The notes: a model not told the origin generated them from the sequence alone. DNA of 64,000 bases from Streptomyces iakyrus (GCF_000717055.1 NZ_JNXI01000027.1:186001-250000); one strand, 5' to 3'. Counted from the stretch's first letter, positions 18,088-26,275 are shown. Numbers and translations: made by a program.

Positions 18088-19026
18088 GTGAACATCCTTC
18101 TGTCCCTCGCCTTCGTCCTGTGCTGGAGTTCCGGCTTCATCGGGGCCAAGCTCGGCGCCGGCAGCGCGTCCGCGCCGACGATCCTGATGTGGCGGTTCCT
18201 GCCGCTGGCCGTCGTCCTGGTCACCGTCGCCGTCCTCACCCGGGCGGCCTGGCGGGGCCTCACCACCCGGGACCTGACCCGGCAGGCCATGATCGGCGTG
18301 CTCTCGCAGAGCGGCTATCTGCTCAGCGTCTACTACGCCATCCAGCTCGGTGTCTCCAGCGGTACGACGGCCCTGATCGACGGGGTCCAGCCCCTGGTCG
18401 CCGGCGCCCTCGCGGGGCCGCTGCTGGGGCAGTACGTCTCGGGCCGGCAGTGGACCGGTCTGGGCCTGGGGCTGAGCGGCGTGGCCGTGGTCACGCTGGC
18501 CGACGCGGCCGCGGGCGGCGACGTGGCGTGGTGGGCGTACGCCGTGCCGCTGCTCGGCATGCTGTCCCTGGTCGCGGCGACGTTCCTGGAGAGCCGGTCC
18601 CGCTCGCGGGTCACCCCGTCGGTGTCCCTGACCGTCCACTGCGCGACCAGCGCGGTCCTCTTCTCCGTACTGGCCCTGGCCACCGGCGCCGCCGCACCGC
18701 CCGGCCGGTGGGACTTCTGGGTGGCGGTCGCCTGGCTCGTGGGGCTCTCCACCTTCGGCGGGTATGGGCTGTACTGGCTCATTCTGCAGCGCTCCGGCGT
18801 CACCAAGGTCAACACGCTGATGTTCCTGATGGCCCCGGTCACCGCCGTCTGGGGCGCGCTGATGTTCGGCGAGCCGTTCGGCGCGCAGACCGCCCTCGGA
18901 CTGGCCGTCTGTCTCGCGGCGGTCGTCATCGTCCATCGGGGCGGGGGCCGGAAGGACACGACCCTGACCGCCGCCCGGGCGGAGCCGGAGGAAAACCGGT
19001 GGACCCGGTCGCCCGGGTCCGCCTAG
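18088..19026 (+). CDS. DMT-superfamily (EamA) exporter
   Basis: 312 residues with ten predicted membrane helices in two EamA repeats. The first opens with ILLSLAFVLCWSSGFIGAKL and the second with WWAYAVPLLGMLSLVAATF. The internal FGGYGLYWLILQRSGVTKVN and PVTAVWGALMFGEPFG are typical of metabolite exporters. GTG start at 18088 without a clear ribosome-binding site. Likely controlled by the divergent TetR. Substrate unknown; drug or metabolite efflux is the family norm. Confidence 0.9.
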   Translation: MNILLSLAFVLCWSSGFIGAKLGAGSASAPTILMWRFLPLAVVLVTVAVLTRAAWRGLTTRDLTRQAMIGVLSQSGYLLSVYYAIQLGVSSGTTALIDGVQPLVAGALAGPLLGQYVSGRQWTGLGLGLSGVAVVTLADAAAGGDVAWWAYAVPLLGMLSLVAATFLESRSRSRVTPSVSLTVHCATSAVLFSVLALATGAAAPPGRWDFWVAVAWLVGLSTFGGYGLYWLILQRSGVTKVNTLMFLMAPVTAVWGALMFGEPFGAQTALGLAVCLAAVVIVHRGGGRKDTTLTAARAEPEENRWTRSPGSA

Positions 19027-19065
19027 CCTGCCGAGCATGTCCGGCCCCGAGGCGTCCAGAGTGCG

Positions 19066-19085
19066 GCCACCGGCTCTCCGGTGGC
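19066..19085 (+). terminator. Hairpin between DMT exporter and MFS leader
   Basis: A perfect stem GCCACCGG / CCGGTGGC with CTCT loop, 40 bp after the exporter stop and just ahead of the MFS leader ORF. It may be the exporter terminator, or the first element of the leader RNA. Confidence 0.5.
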
Positions 19086-19093
19086 TGTCCGTG

Positions 19094-19114
19094 ATGCTGA
19101 TGTTGGGCCGCTGA
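19094..19114 (+). CDS. Leader peptide MLMLGR upstream of MFS exporter
   Basis: A six-codon ORF (MLMLGR, stop TGA at 19112-19114) about 80 bases ahead of the MFS gene, with a GGTGG at nine bases upstream. Very short leader peptides that stall ribosomes in the presence of drug are known ahead of chloramphenicol-resistance genes. The RNA structure that follows (19131-19191) fits that scheme. Prediction only. Confidence 0.5.
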   Translation: MLMLGR

Positions 19115-19120
19115 GGCCGC

Positions 19121-19191
19121 CCGCACGTTCACTCCGCTGCCGGTTTGCCGTCCGACCTGTCGTGTCCGACGTCGACCCTTCGGTGCGGAGT
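19121..19191 (+). promoter_or_regulatory. Putative translational attenuator of the MFS exporter
   Basis: ACTCCGC (19131-19137) is complementary to GCGGAGT (19185-19191), which contains the MFS ribosome-binding site GGAG (19187-19190). CCG at 19140-19142 pairs with CGG at 19181-19183 and extends the stem. CCGCAC (19121-19126) can pair either with GTGCGG at 19061-19066 or with GTGCGG at 19183-19188. These mutually exclusive pairings are the hallmark of induction by ribosome stalling on the upstream MLMLGR ORF. Confidence 0.5.
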
Positions 19192-19197
19192 TCCTTC

Positions 19198-20370
19198 ATG
19201 CCGTTCGCTCTTCTTCCGCTGGGCCTTGCCGTGTTCGCTCAAGGCACGTCCGAATTCATGCTGTCCGGGCTGGTGCCGGACATCGCGCGGGATCTGGGAG
19301 TGTCCGTTCCCGCGGCCGGGGCCCTGACCTCCGCCTTCGCCGCCGGGATGGTCGTGGGGGCGCCCCTCGTGGCGGGTCTCGCGCGGCGCTGGCCCCGGCG
19401 GGGCGCGCTGCTGGCGTTCCTCGTCGTCTTCCTCGCCGCCCATGTCGTCGGCGCGCTCACGGGCAGCTTCGCGGTCCTGCTCGCCACACGGGTGGTGGGG
19501 GCGTTCGCCAACGCCGGGTTCCTCGCGGTCGCCCTGGTCGCCGCCGTGGACATGGTCCCGGCCGATGCGAAGGGGCGGGCCGCCTCCACGCTGCTGGGCG
19601 GGGTGACACTGGCCTGTGTGGCCGGGGTGCCGGCCGGTGCCCTGCTCGGCGAAGTATGGGGCTGGCGTGCTGCGTTCTGGGCCGTGGCGCTGGTGTCACT
19701 GCCCGCGCTGGTGGCGGTGGCGCGGTCCGTGCCGGGCGGTGCGGCGGAGGGTGCGCCGCCCGCGTTGCGCGGTGAACTGCGGTCGCTGCGCAGCCCCCGG
19801 CTGCTCGTCACCCTGCTGCTGGGCGCCCTCGTGAATGGCGCGACGTTCTGCACCTTCACCTTTCTCGCGCCGCTGGTCACCGAGGTCACGGGGCTCGGCA
19901 GCAGCCGGGTCCCCGGGGTCCTGGCCCTGTTCGGGGCCGGGGCGTTCGCCGGGGTCACCGCCGCGGGGCGTTTCGCCGACCGGCGGCCCCTGCCGGTCCT
20001 CATCGGTGGGGGCCTGGCGCTGGGCGCTGGCTGGTGCGCCCTGGCACTCGGGGCCGCACACCCGGTCCCGGCACTCGCGCTCGTCTTCGCGCAGGGCGCC
20101 CTGTCCTTCGGCGTCGGCTCCACGTTGATCGCCCGGGCGCTGTACGCGGCGCAGGGGGCACCGACCCTGGCCGGGGGTTTCGCGACGGCCGCGTTCAACG
20201 TGGGCGCGGCGGTGGGCCCCTGGGCCGGGGGTGCGGCGATCGGCGCGGGGTTCGGGTACCGGGCGCCGCTGTGGGTCAGCGCGGCGCTGGTGGCTCTGGC
20301 GTTCGCGGTCGCCGGGGTGACGGTCGGGCGGCGGGAGCGATCCGCGGGGCGTGAGCCGCTACGCCGCTGA
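19198..20370 (+). CDS. MFS exporter, chloramphenicol-resistance (Cml/Cmx) type
   Basis: 390 residues with about twelve membrane helices. The start MPFALLPLGLAVFAQGTSEF followed by MLSGLVPDIARDLGVSVP closely resembles Streptomyces and corynebacterial chloramphenicol efflux proteins (CmlR/Cmx). So do VGAPLVAGLARRWPRRGALL (motif A region), LANAGFLAVALV-like text and the ALVNGATFCTFTFLAPLVTE segment. The ATG at 19198 has GGAG seven bases upstream; an in-frame ATG 39 codons earlier would give a charged non-membrane extension. Expression is probably controlled by the upstream leader. Actual drug specificity is untested. Confidence 0.88.
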   Translation: MPFALLPLGLAVFAQGTSEFMLSGLVPDIARDLGVSVPAAGALTSAFAAGMVVGAPLVAGLARRWPRRGALLAFLVVFLAAHVVGALTGSFAVLLATRVVGAFANAGFLAVALVAAVDMVPADAKGRAASTLLGGVTLACVAGVPAGALLGEVWGWRAAFWAVALVSLPALVAVARSVPGGAAEGAPPALRGELRSLRSPRLLVTLLLGALVNGATFCTFTFLAPLVTEVTGLGSSRVPGVLALFGAGAFAGVTAAGRFADRRPLPVLIGGGLALGAGWCALALGAAHPVPALALVFAQGALSFGVGSTLIARALYAAQGAPTLAGGFATAAFNVGAAVGPWAGGAAIGAGFGYRAPLWVSAALVALAFAVAGVTVGRRERSAGREPLRR

Positions 20371-20626
20371 TCGCGTGCCGTAGGCGTTCTTGGTGGGAAC
20401 CCGCCGTCGGGTCCGCAAAGGCGAGCCCAAGGTTGCACGGCTTGCGCGCGAGGGTGCGCAGGGGCGGGGCAACGTACTCGGCGAAGGTGCCGCGGGAGAG
20501 CCGGGCCCGCGCCCGGTGCGATGACGGTCGAGCCCGGCCGGAACCGCCCCGGGCGCCTCCGATCGACTCGGGTGCCGCGGAGCCGAGACCCGGGCCGGGA
20601 CCCCGGACGCCGGGAACTCGGCCGGA
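20371..20626. other. Non-coding stretch after the MFS gene
   Basis: 256 bp with no convincing gene on either strand, leading into the tandem repeat. Long open frames here are produced by GC-rich composition and lack start signals or recognisable protein. Confidence 0.6.
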
Positions 20627-20920
20627 CCCGCGCCCGGTACCGGTACGTCCGGGTCCGGGCAGAGCCCCGGGCATCCCGGCCCCGCGCCACACCCGCGCCC
20701 GGTACCTCCTGACCCAGGCGGCACCCCGGACACCTCCAGCCCCACGCCGCACCACCCGCGCCCAGTGCCGGTACCTCCTGACGCAGGCCGCACCCGCGCC
20801 CAGTGCCGGTACCTCCTGCCCCAGGCCGAACCCCGGACAACCCCAGCCCCGCGCCACACCCCAGCCCAGTGCCGGTATGTCCGGGCCCGGGCCCGGGCAG
20901 AACCCCGGACCCCCGGCCCC
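20627..20920. repeat. Degenerate ~60-bp tandem repeat between convergent genes
   Basis: Five imperfect copies begin near 20627, 20690, 20756, 20795 and 20862. Each starts with CGCGCCCAGTGCCGGTACCT or a variant and continues with a C-rich, GACCCAGG-like centre and CCCCGGACA...CCCGCGCCACACC. The third copy is shortened to about 39 bp. The block lies wholly between the MFS and Gly-rich membrane protein genes, which converge on it. Confidence 0.75.
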
Positions 20921-20925
20921 CTCCG

Positions 20926-22281
20926 TCAGAACCCGCCTCCGAAGTCCCCTCCCCCGCCGAAGCCTCCCCCTCCACCGAAGTCCCCGCCGCCGAAACCGCC
21001 GCCGAAATCGCCGGTGTCGAAGTCCGCGCCGGAGACGTCGCCGCCCTCGTAGCCGCCGAAGTCGCCGTAGCCGGAGCCGTAGTCGGCCGCGTAGGCGGGG
21101 CCGGCCATCATGCTGCCGAGCATGGTGCCGACGAGGAGGCCGGGCAGCAGGCCGCCGCCGAAGTAGCCGCCGGCCCAGGGGCCGTACGCCGGTCCGGCCT
21201 CCCAGTAGGGGCGGCGGCCGTAGTCGGTGTCGACCTCGCGGATCGCCGGGTCGCGGCCCTCGGCGAGGCGCCGCTCGTCGGCCGCGCAGACCGGGACCTC
21301 GCGGGCTGCGCCGCCCGGGGGCGTCCAGGTGGCGTCGGCGACGGAGGGGCCGTGGCGCGGGTCGAAGAAGCAGGGCGGGCGGCGCTCCGGCAGGGCCCCG
21401 CCCTCGCGGCGGGCCGCGAGCCGGGCGAGGGAGAACCGGCCGTCCTCCACGGCCTGGGTGACGGCCCGGACGTCCTCCGGTTTCGTCGCCGCCGCCATGA
21501 GGGACTTGGCCTGTTCGTAGGAGTCCAGGGCACGCTCGTAGTCGGTGCGCATCGCGTCGTCGGCGCGGGGCTCCCCGGGGTGGAAGTCGAGGCGGTCGAG
21601 TTCCTCGCCGAAGGCGGTGATGTCCTCGTCGACGACCACCCGCAGCTTCTCCAGCGCGGCCCGCTGCTCCTCCTCGTGGCGGCGCCTGTTGCGGCGGACC
21701 AGGGCATAGGCGCCCGCGCCGCCGGCCGCGACCAGCGCGCCGACGGTGATCAGGCCGCCGACCGGCACGTCGGTGCCCGCCCCGTCGCTCCAGCTGCTCG
21801 GCGCCGAACCGCCCATGTTGCGCAGGGCGTCGTCGACGAAGTCGTTCAGCTGTGCCTTGGTGTCACCCGCGTCCTGCACCGCCGTGACCAGGTTGGACAC
21901 CGCCTGCCGGCTCATCACGGAGCTGTCGGCACGGGCGTCGAACCGGTCACCGAGGTGGATGCCGTAGAGGCCGGTGATGCCGGTCTCCGTGCGCAGGTTC
22001 CGGAAGAGGTCCTGCGTGGGGTAGCCGGCCGGGAGGACCGCCACGAAGACGGGCTTGTCCGCGTCCTTGATCTTGTCGGCGAGCGCCTCGGCGTCCGATG
22101 CCGCCAGCTGCCCGGAGGCGGCCGGATCGACGTAGACGGGGCTCTCGCGCAGTTCCTGGGCGACCTCCGTGAGGTCGGTGGCCGCGTGCGCACCCGGCGC
22201 ACCGGCCAGCAGCACCGCCAGTACGGCGGCGACCGGCACGATCAGCAGACGTACGACGGTACGCACCAGTGCGGCCTTCAT
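20926..22281 (-). CDS. Exported membrane protein with Gly/Phe-rich C-terminus (TPM/YgcG-like)
   Basis: 451 residues from the ATG at 22281. A signal peptide (KAALVRTVVRLLIVPVAAVL to AHAAT) precedes an extracellular alpha/beta domain of about 170 residues resembling TPM/YgcG-type domains (PVFVAVLPAG, GLYGIHLGDRFDA). A membrane helix (GGLITVGALVAAGGAGAYAL) is followed by a charged coiled segment (RRNRRRHEEEQRAALEKLRV). The end is a Tyr/Gly-rich region and GGGFGGGDFGGGGGF-type repeats. A GTG eight codons upstream is an alternative start. Function unknown; family assignment is tentative. Confidence 0.75.
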   Translation of the reverse strand: MKAALVRTVVRLLIVPVAAVLAVLLAGAPGAHAATDLTEVAQELRESPVYVDPAASGQLAASDAEALADKIKDADKPVFVAVLPAGYPTQDLFRNLRTETGITGLYGIHLGDRFDARADSSVMSRQAVSNLVTAVQDAGDTKAQLNDFVDDALRNMGGSAPSSWSDGAGTDVPVGGLITVGALVAAGGAGAYALVRRNRRRHEEEQRAALEKLRVVVDEDITAFGEELDRLDFHPGEPRADDAMRTDYERALDSYEQAKSLMAAATKPEDVRAVTQAVEDGRFSLARLAARREGGALPERRPPCFFDPRHGPSVADATWTPPGGAAREVPVCAADERRLAEGRDPAIREVDTDYGRRPYWEAGPAYGPWAGGYFGGGLLPGLLVGTMLGSMMAGPAYAADYGSGYGDFGGYEGGDVSGADFDTGDFGGGFGGGDFGGGGGFGGGGDFGGGF

Positions 22282-22403
22282 ATGTTCGAAGCTACCCGAA
22301 ACCACCCATAAAGGGTTATCCGTCGAGACAGGGATTTGTGGCCCCGGCTGGGCCTAGGATGCCCTCTGGCCACGGGCCAACCAGGAGGGGCGGTATCAGG
22401 GGC

Positions 22404-23090
22404 ATGTTCGGAAGACGCAGGGCTGCGGACATGACGGTGTCCGAACTGACCGAGCTGGACCGCTCGCGTACGCGGGCCGACCTGCTGTGGGAACTGTTCC
22501 GGCATGCCGAGGCGGAGGTGACGTCGGCGATCGGCTGGTACCTGGCGCGGCGCCGGGGGCCGTCGCTGTGGTCGCGTTCGCTGCGGGCGCTCGCCACACT
22601 GCTGGGCATCGTCGGCACGATCACGCCGCTGGTGCACGCGGCCGCGCCCACGGCCGTGCAGCCCGAGTGGGGCTTCGTGTTCCTGGCCGGCGGCGCGGGC
22701 TGCGTGCTCTTCGACCGGATCTTCGGTTTCTCGGCGTCCTGGACCCGCTACATCCGAGCGGAGATGGCGCTGCAGCAGATCCTCAAGAAGGCGCAGTCCG
22801 ACTGGGCGCAGGCGTTCCTGCGGACCACCGACTCCCCCAGCGACAAGGAGCAGGCCGCCCTGCTCGGGGTGATCGAGCGGCTGCGGACCGACGCGCAGCG
22901 GATCATCGAGGACGAGGGCACGGCGTGGGTCGGCTATCTGGCCGACGGCGTCGAGGAGCTGACCCGCTCCACGACCAACGCCACCGGCCAGCGCCCCCAC
23001 ACGGCGGGGCTCTTCCGCCTCGACCGGACCCCCGGCCGCGACCGGGGTGGCGAGGTCCCGGTCCCGCGGTCCCGGGACACGGCGATGTGA
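22404..23090 (+). CDS. SLATT-like two-helix membrane protein
   Basis: 229 residues. A soluble N-terminus (SELTELDRSRTRADLLWELF) with an amphipathic helix is followed by two membrane helices (LWSRSLRALATLLGIVGTI to HAAAP, and GFVFLAGGAGCVLFDRIFGF). A long helical C-terminal half includes RYIRAEMALQQILKKAQSDW and ends disordered. This layout matches the SLATT domain, a 2-TM module linked in other systems to nucleotide-activated defence, though SLATT proteins also occur alone in Streptomyces cores. ATG at 22404 with AGGAGG 15 bases and GGGG two bases upstream; MTVSEL nine codons on is an alternative. Divergent from the Gly-rich membrane protein. Confidence 0.7.
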   Translation: MFGRRRAADMTVSELTELDRSRTRADLLWELFRHAEAEVTSAIGWYLARRRGPSLWSRSLRALATLLGIVGTITPLVHAAAPTAVQPEWGFVFLAGGAGCVLFDRIFGFSASWTRYIRAEMALQQILKKAQSDWAQAFLRTTDSPSDKEQAALLGVIERLRTDAQRIIEDEGTAWVGYLADGVEELTRSTTNATGQRPHTAGLFRLDRTPGRDRGGEVPVPRSRDTAM

Positions 23091-23121
23091 CACGCGCCCC
23101 GGGCACCCGGCCGGGCCGCGG

Positions 23122-24726
23122 CTACTCCGCCGGTGCGACTCCCGCGCGCAGCAGCCCGTAGGTGTACGCGTCCTCCAGGGCCTGCCAGCTCGCGGCGATG
23201 ACGTTGTCGGCGACGCCGACCGTCGACCACTCGCCCGTGCCGTCGGACGTGGAGATCAGCACACGGGTCGTGGAGTTGGTGCCGTGCTTGCCCTCCAGGA
23301 TGCGGACCTTGTAGTCCACCAGCTCCAATTTGGCGAGCTGGGGGTAGATCTTCTCCAGGCCCACGCGCAGGGACCGGTCCAGGGCGTTGACCGGGCCGTT
23401 GCCCTCGGCGGTGGCGACGATGCGCTCGCCCTTGGCCCACAGCTTGACCGTGGCCTCGTTGGCGTGGGAGCCGTCGGGCCGGTCCTCGACGATGGCGCGC
23501 CAGGACTCGACCTCGAAGTAGCGCAGCGGCCCGCCCTGGACCTCGGCGCGCAGCAGGAGTTCGAAGCTGGCGTCGGCCGCCTCGTACGTGTAGCCCTTCA
23601 GCTCGCGTTCCTTCACGCGCTCGACCACCCGGCCGACCAGTTCGCGGTCGCCGCCGAGGTCGATGCCGAGTTCCTTGCCCTTGAGCTCGATGGACGCACG
23701 CCCGGCCATGTCGGAGACCAGCATCCGCATGGTGTTGCCGACGAGTTCGGGGTCGATGTGCTGGTACAGGTCCGGGTCGACCTTGATGGCGGAGGCGTGC
23801 AGGCCCGCCTTGTGCGCGAAGGCCGAGACGCCGACGTAGGGCTGGTGCGTGGAGGGGGTGAGGTTGACGACCTCGGCGATGGCGTGCGAGATGCGGGTCA
23901 TCTCGCGCAGGTGCCCGTCGGGCAGGACCTTCTTGCCGTACTTCAGCTCCAGGGCGGCCACGACCGGGAAGAGGTTGGCGTTGCCGACGCGCTCGCCGTA
24001 GCCGTTGGCCGTGCACTGCACGTGCGTCGCGCCCGCGTCGACGGCGGCCAGGGTGTTGGCGACCGCGCAGCCCGTGTCGTCCTGGGCGTGGATACCGAGC
24101 CGGGCGCCGGTGTCGGCGAGGACCGTGGAGACGACGGCCTGGATCTGCGCCGGGAGCATGCCGCCGTTGGTGTCGCACAGGACGACGACGTCCGCGCCGG
24201 CTTCCGACGCCGTGCGGACGACCGCCTTGGCGTACTCGGGGTTGGCCCGGTAGCCGTCGAAGAAGTGCTCGCAGTCGATGAAGACCCGGCGGCCCTGCTC
24301 CTTGAGGAAGGACACGGTGTCGCGGACCATCGCCAGGTTCTCGTCCAGGGTGGTGCGCAGGGCGAGTTCGACATGGCGGTCGTGCGACTTGGCGACCAGC
24401 GTGATCACCGGCGCGCCGGACTCCAGGAGCGCCTTGACCTGCGGGTCCTGGTCGGCGGTGGTGCCGGCGCGGCGGGTGGAGCCGAACGCGACGAGCTGGG
24501 CGTGCCGGAAGTCGATCTCCTGCTGCGCGCGGGCGAAGAACTCGGTGTCCCGGGGGTTCGCGCCCGGCCAGCCGCCCTCGATGAAGCCCACGCCGAAGTC
24601 GTCCAGGTGCCGTGCGATGGCCAGCTTGTCGGCGACGGTGAGGTTGATGCCCTCGCGCTGGGCGCCGTCGCGCAGGGTGGTGTCGAAGACGTGGAACGAA
24701 TCGTCGAGGTCGCTGGTAGCGGTCAT
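23122..24726 (-). CDS. cimA: Citramalate synthase CimA
   Basis: 534 residues. The HMGL-like TIM barrel starts FHVFDTTLRDGAQREGINLT, with the divalent-metal Asp, and includes FGVGFIEGGWPGANPRDTEF and GARLGIHAQDDTGCAVANTL (metal-binding His). The C-terminal LeuA-type dimerisation/regulatory domain contains VDYKVRILEGKHGTNSTTRV. CimA condenses acetyl-CoA with pyruvate to citramalate, entering isoleucine synthesis by the threonine-independent route. The length and GTNSTTRV text distinguish it from 2-isopropylmalate synthase. AGGAG lies upstream of the ATG. A terminator hairpin and Ile-codon leader ORF precede the gene. Confidence 0.93.
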   Translation of the reverse strand: MTATSDLDDSFHVFDTTLRDGAQREGINLTVADKLAIARHLDDFGVGFIEGGWPGANPRDTEFFARAQQEIDFRHAQLVAFGSTRRAGTTADQDPQVKALLESGAPVITLVAKSHDRHVELALRTTLDENLAMVRDTVSFLKEQGRRVFIDCEHFFDGYRANPEYAKAVVRTASEAGADVVVLCDTNGGMLPAQIQAVVSTVLADTGARLGIHAQDDTGCAVANTLAAVDAGATHVQCTANGYGERVGNANLFPVVAALELKYGKKVLPDGHLREMTRISHAIAEVVNLTPSTHQPYVGVSAFAHKAGLHASAIKVDPDLYQHIDPELVGNTMRMLVSDMAGRASIELKGKELGIDLGGDRELVGRVVERVKERELKGYTYEAADASFELLLRAEVQGGPLRYFEVESWRAIVEDRPDGSHANEATVKLWAKGERIVATAEGNGPVNALDRSLRVGLEKIYPQLAKLELVDYKVRILEGKHGTNSTTRVLISTSDGTGEWSTVGVADNVIAASWQALEDAYTYGLLRAGVAPAE

Positions 24727-24838
24727 GGTCTCAAGGCTCCTGAGGATGGGATCTCGGTCGTACCGGAATGACCGGCTCCACCGCCCTCACATACTCCCTC
24801 GCGCTCTCGCCTCCGGCTGCGGGTGGGCCAGAAATGCG

Positions 24839-24864
24839 AAAAACCTCTCGCGGGTGCGAGAGGT
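24839..24864 (-). terminator. Terminator/attenuator ahead of cimA
   Basis: On the minus strand, ACCTCTCGC - ACCC - GCGAGAGGT is followed by a run of T, 113 bases before the cimA start. It may end the upstream beta-propeller transcript. Alternatively it is the attenuator of cimA, given the leader ORF 55 bases ahead of it. Confidence 0.75.
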
Positions 24865-24891
24865 CTGCGCGCGGGTCGAGGACGACGGTGT

Positions 24892-24918
24892 CCACCCGTA
24901 CCTGGTCGTACGTGGTGG
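24892..24918 (-). promoter_or_regulatory. Second hairpin in the cimA leader
   Basis: CCACC-(A)-CGTAC pairs with GTACG-GGTGG across GACCAG, beginning right after the stop of the leader ORF. It could act as the pause or anti-antiterminator hairpin of an attenuator. Confidence 0.45.
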
Positions 24919-24954
24919 TCACTGCGGACCGGCGCGCCTGCTGCCAATAATCAT
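24919..24954 (-). CDS. Candidate isoleucine leader peptide MIIGSRRAGPQ of cimA
   Basis: An 11-residue ORF whose second and third codons are both ATT, the rare Ile codon in this genome, followed by a hairpin and a terminator upstream of cimA. Order and spacing parallel the ilvB leader (49334-49449). No Shine-Dalgarno sequence is visible; an in-frame GTG five codons earlier would give VLSFAMII. Prediction only. Confidence 0.45.
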   Translation of the reverse strand: MIIGSRRAGPQ

Positions 24955-25027
24955 GGCGAACGAGAGCACGGGGGCAGTCTGGCACAACCCCCGCGCTCCG
25001 CTCACGGCTGTCTCAGGATGCGGTCGG

Positions 25028-26275
25028 TCACCTCATGTGACGGACGTAGACGTGCGAGGTGTCGTACGTGTCGCCGGGCACGAGGTCGGCCGAGGAACTG
25101 CCGAAGGCGACGGTGCGGCCGTCGCGGTCGGTCACCGGAGCGGACACACTCTGGCCGTTCGGCCCGCCCTGGGCGTCCGGGCTGGCCAGGACGGTGCGCC
25201 CGGTGCGCAGGTCGCGTACGTACGCCCGGATCGTGCGGTTCGTGTCGCCCGGGTCGGCCGAGACGAAGGCCAGGCGGCGGCCGTCGGCGCTGAGACCCGG
25301 ATATGCGGTGAAGGCGGCCGGCTCGGTGGCGTCGATCCGGCGCAGTTCGCCCCTCTTCAGGTCGCGGACGAAGACGTTGTGCCCCTGGTTGGTGTCGCCC
25401 GGGGTGAGCCGCGAGTCGAGGGAGTTGAAGACCGCGTACCGGCCGTCCGCGCTGACCTGCGGGAACTCGCTCTGCCCGTCGGAGGTCCGGCCGTCCGGGG
25501 CCCGGTCGGCCTGGATCAGCCCGCCGCTCGGGACATCGCGGACGTAGACGTCGCTCCAGTCGCCCGAGGCGGGGTGCGGGACGAAGAACCGGTAGCCGAC
25601 GCGCTTGCCGTCGGCGCTGATGGACGGGTTGGCGGCGGCCGTCTTGCGGTCGCCGGCGGCGGGCACCTGGCTGATCCGGACGGCCTCGCCGCCGGCGCGG
25701 TCGACGCGGTAGACCCGGCCCCAGCGGTCCGCTCCCTCCCCGGGGGCGGACTGCTGGGCGACGAAGGCGACGTAGCGGCCGTCGGCGCTGATGGCGGGCT
25801 GCCGGGCGGTGTCGTAGCCCGTGTCGACGGTGTCCTTGACGCGTTGTACGGCGCCGGTCCTGAGGTCTTCGACCCAGATGTGGCTCAGGCCGTCGCCGGT
25901 ACCGGTGGCGCTGAAGGCCAGGTACCGGCCGTTGCCGCTCAGGGCGACGCCGTCGACGGAGCCGTCCACCGAACCGCCGGCCATCCTGGTCGTCCCGGTC
26001 CTCAGGTCGCGGACGAAGGCGTCGGCGGCACCGTCGGTGTCCCCGGCGACGAGGTTGTCGGCGCTGGAGACGAACGCCAGCAGGCGGCCGTCGGCGCTCA
26101 GGCTCGGGCCGCCGGAGGGGCCGTTGCCGTCGCTGCCGTCCGGGGCGATGCTCGCCTTCTCCGTCCGCGGCGCCGGTGCGGGCGCGGCGGTCGCCGGCAG
26201 CGCGGCGGCGGCGCCGAGCGTGACGGCCAGGGCCACGCCGAGCGCGCCGGACGTAGCCCTCCTGGTGCTGGTCAT
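25028..26275 (-). CDS. Secreted PD40/TolB-like beta-propeller protein
   Basis: 415 residues. A Sec signal (RRATSGALGVALAVTLGAAA to ATAAP) is followed by six to seven blade repeats with the pattern S-A-D-G-R-x-x-A-F and V-R-D-L-R-T-G. Examples are GPSLSADGRLLAFVSSADNL and AAFTAYPGLSADGRRLAFVS. The GDTN/GDTD turn recurs in most blades. Such propellers bind proteins or glycans outside the cell; no enzyme motif is seen. The ATG at 26275 has GGGGGAA upstream; the open frame runs further but lacks a signal-peptide start. Confidence 0.85.
   Translation of the reverse strand: MTSTRRATSGALGVALAVTLGAAAALPATAAPAPAPRTEKASIAPDGSDGNGPSGGPSLSADGRLLAFVSSADNLVAGDTDGAADAFVRDLRTGTTRMAGGSVDGSVDGVALSGNGRYLAFSATGTGDGLSHIWVEDLRTGAVQRVKDTVDTGYDTARQPAISADGRYVAFVAQQSAPGEGADRWGRVYRVDRAGGEAVRISQVPAAGDRKTAAANPSISADGKRVGYRFFVPHPASGDWSDVYVRDVPSGGLIQADRAPDGRTSDGQSEFPQVSADGRYAVFNSLDSRLTPGDTNQGHNVFVRDLKRGELRRIDATEPAAFTAYPGLSADGRRLAFVSADPGDTNRTIRAYVRDLRTGRTVLASPDAQGGPNGQSVSAPVTDRDGRTVAFGSSSADLVPGDTYDTSHVYVRHMR

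Noticed and set aside
20276..20859. Minus-strand frames over the tandem repeat, Gly/Arg-rich
   Set aside because: Translations merely mirror the repeat; no start signals, and they overlap the MFS 3' end.
20627..20920. Tandem repeat considered as a CRISPR array
   Set aside because: Copies are contiguous and degenerate with no unique spacers, and no cas genes are nearby.
22404..23090. A defence island around the SLATT-like gene
   Set aside because: Neighbours are metabolic or envelope genes with no cyclase, SLOG, nuclease or other defence partner.
24731..24985. 84-codon frame over the cimA leader
   Set aside because: It runs through two hairpins and a terminator, shows no family features, and a shorter leader ORF explains the region better.
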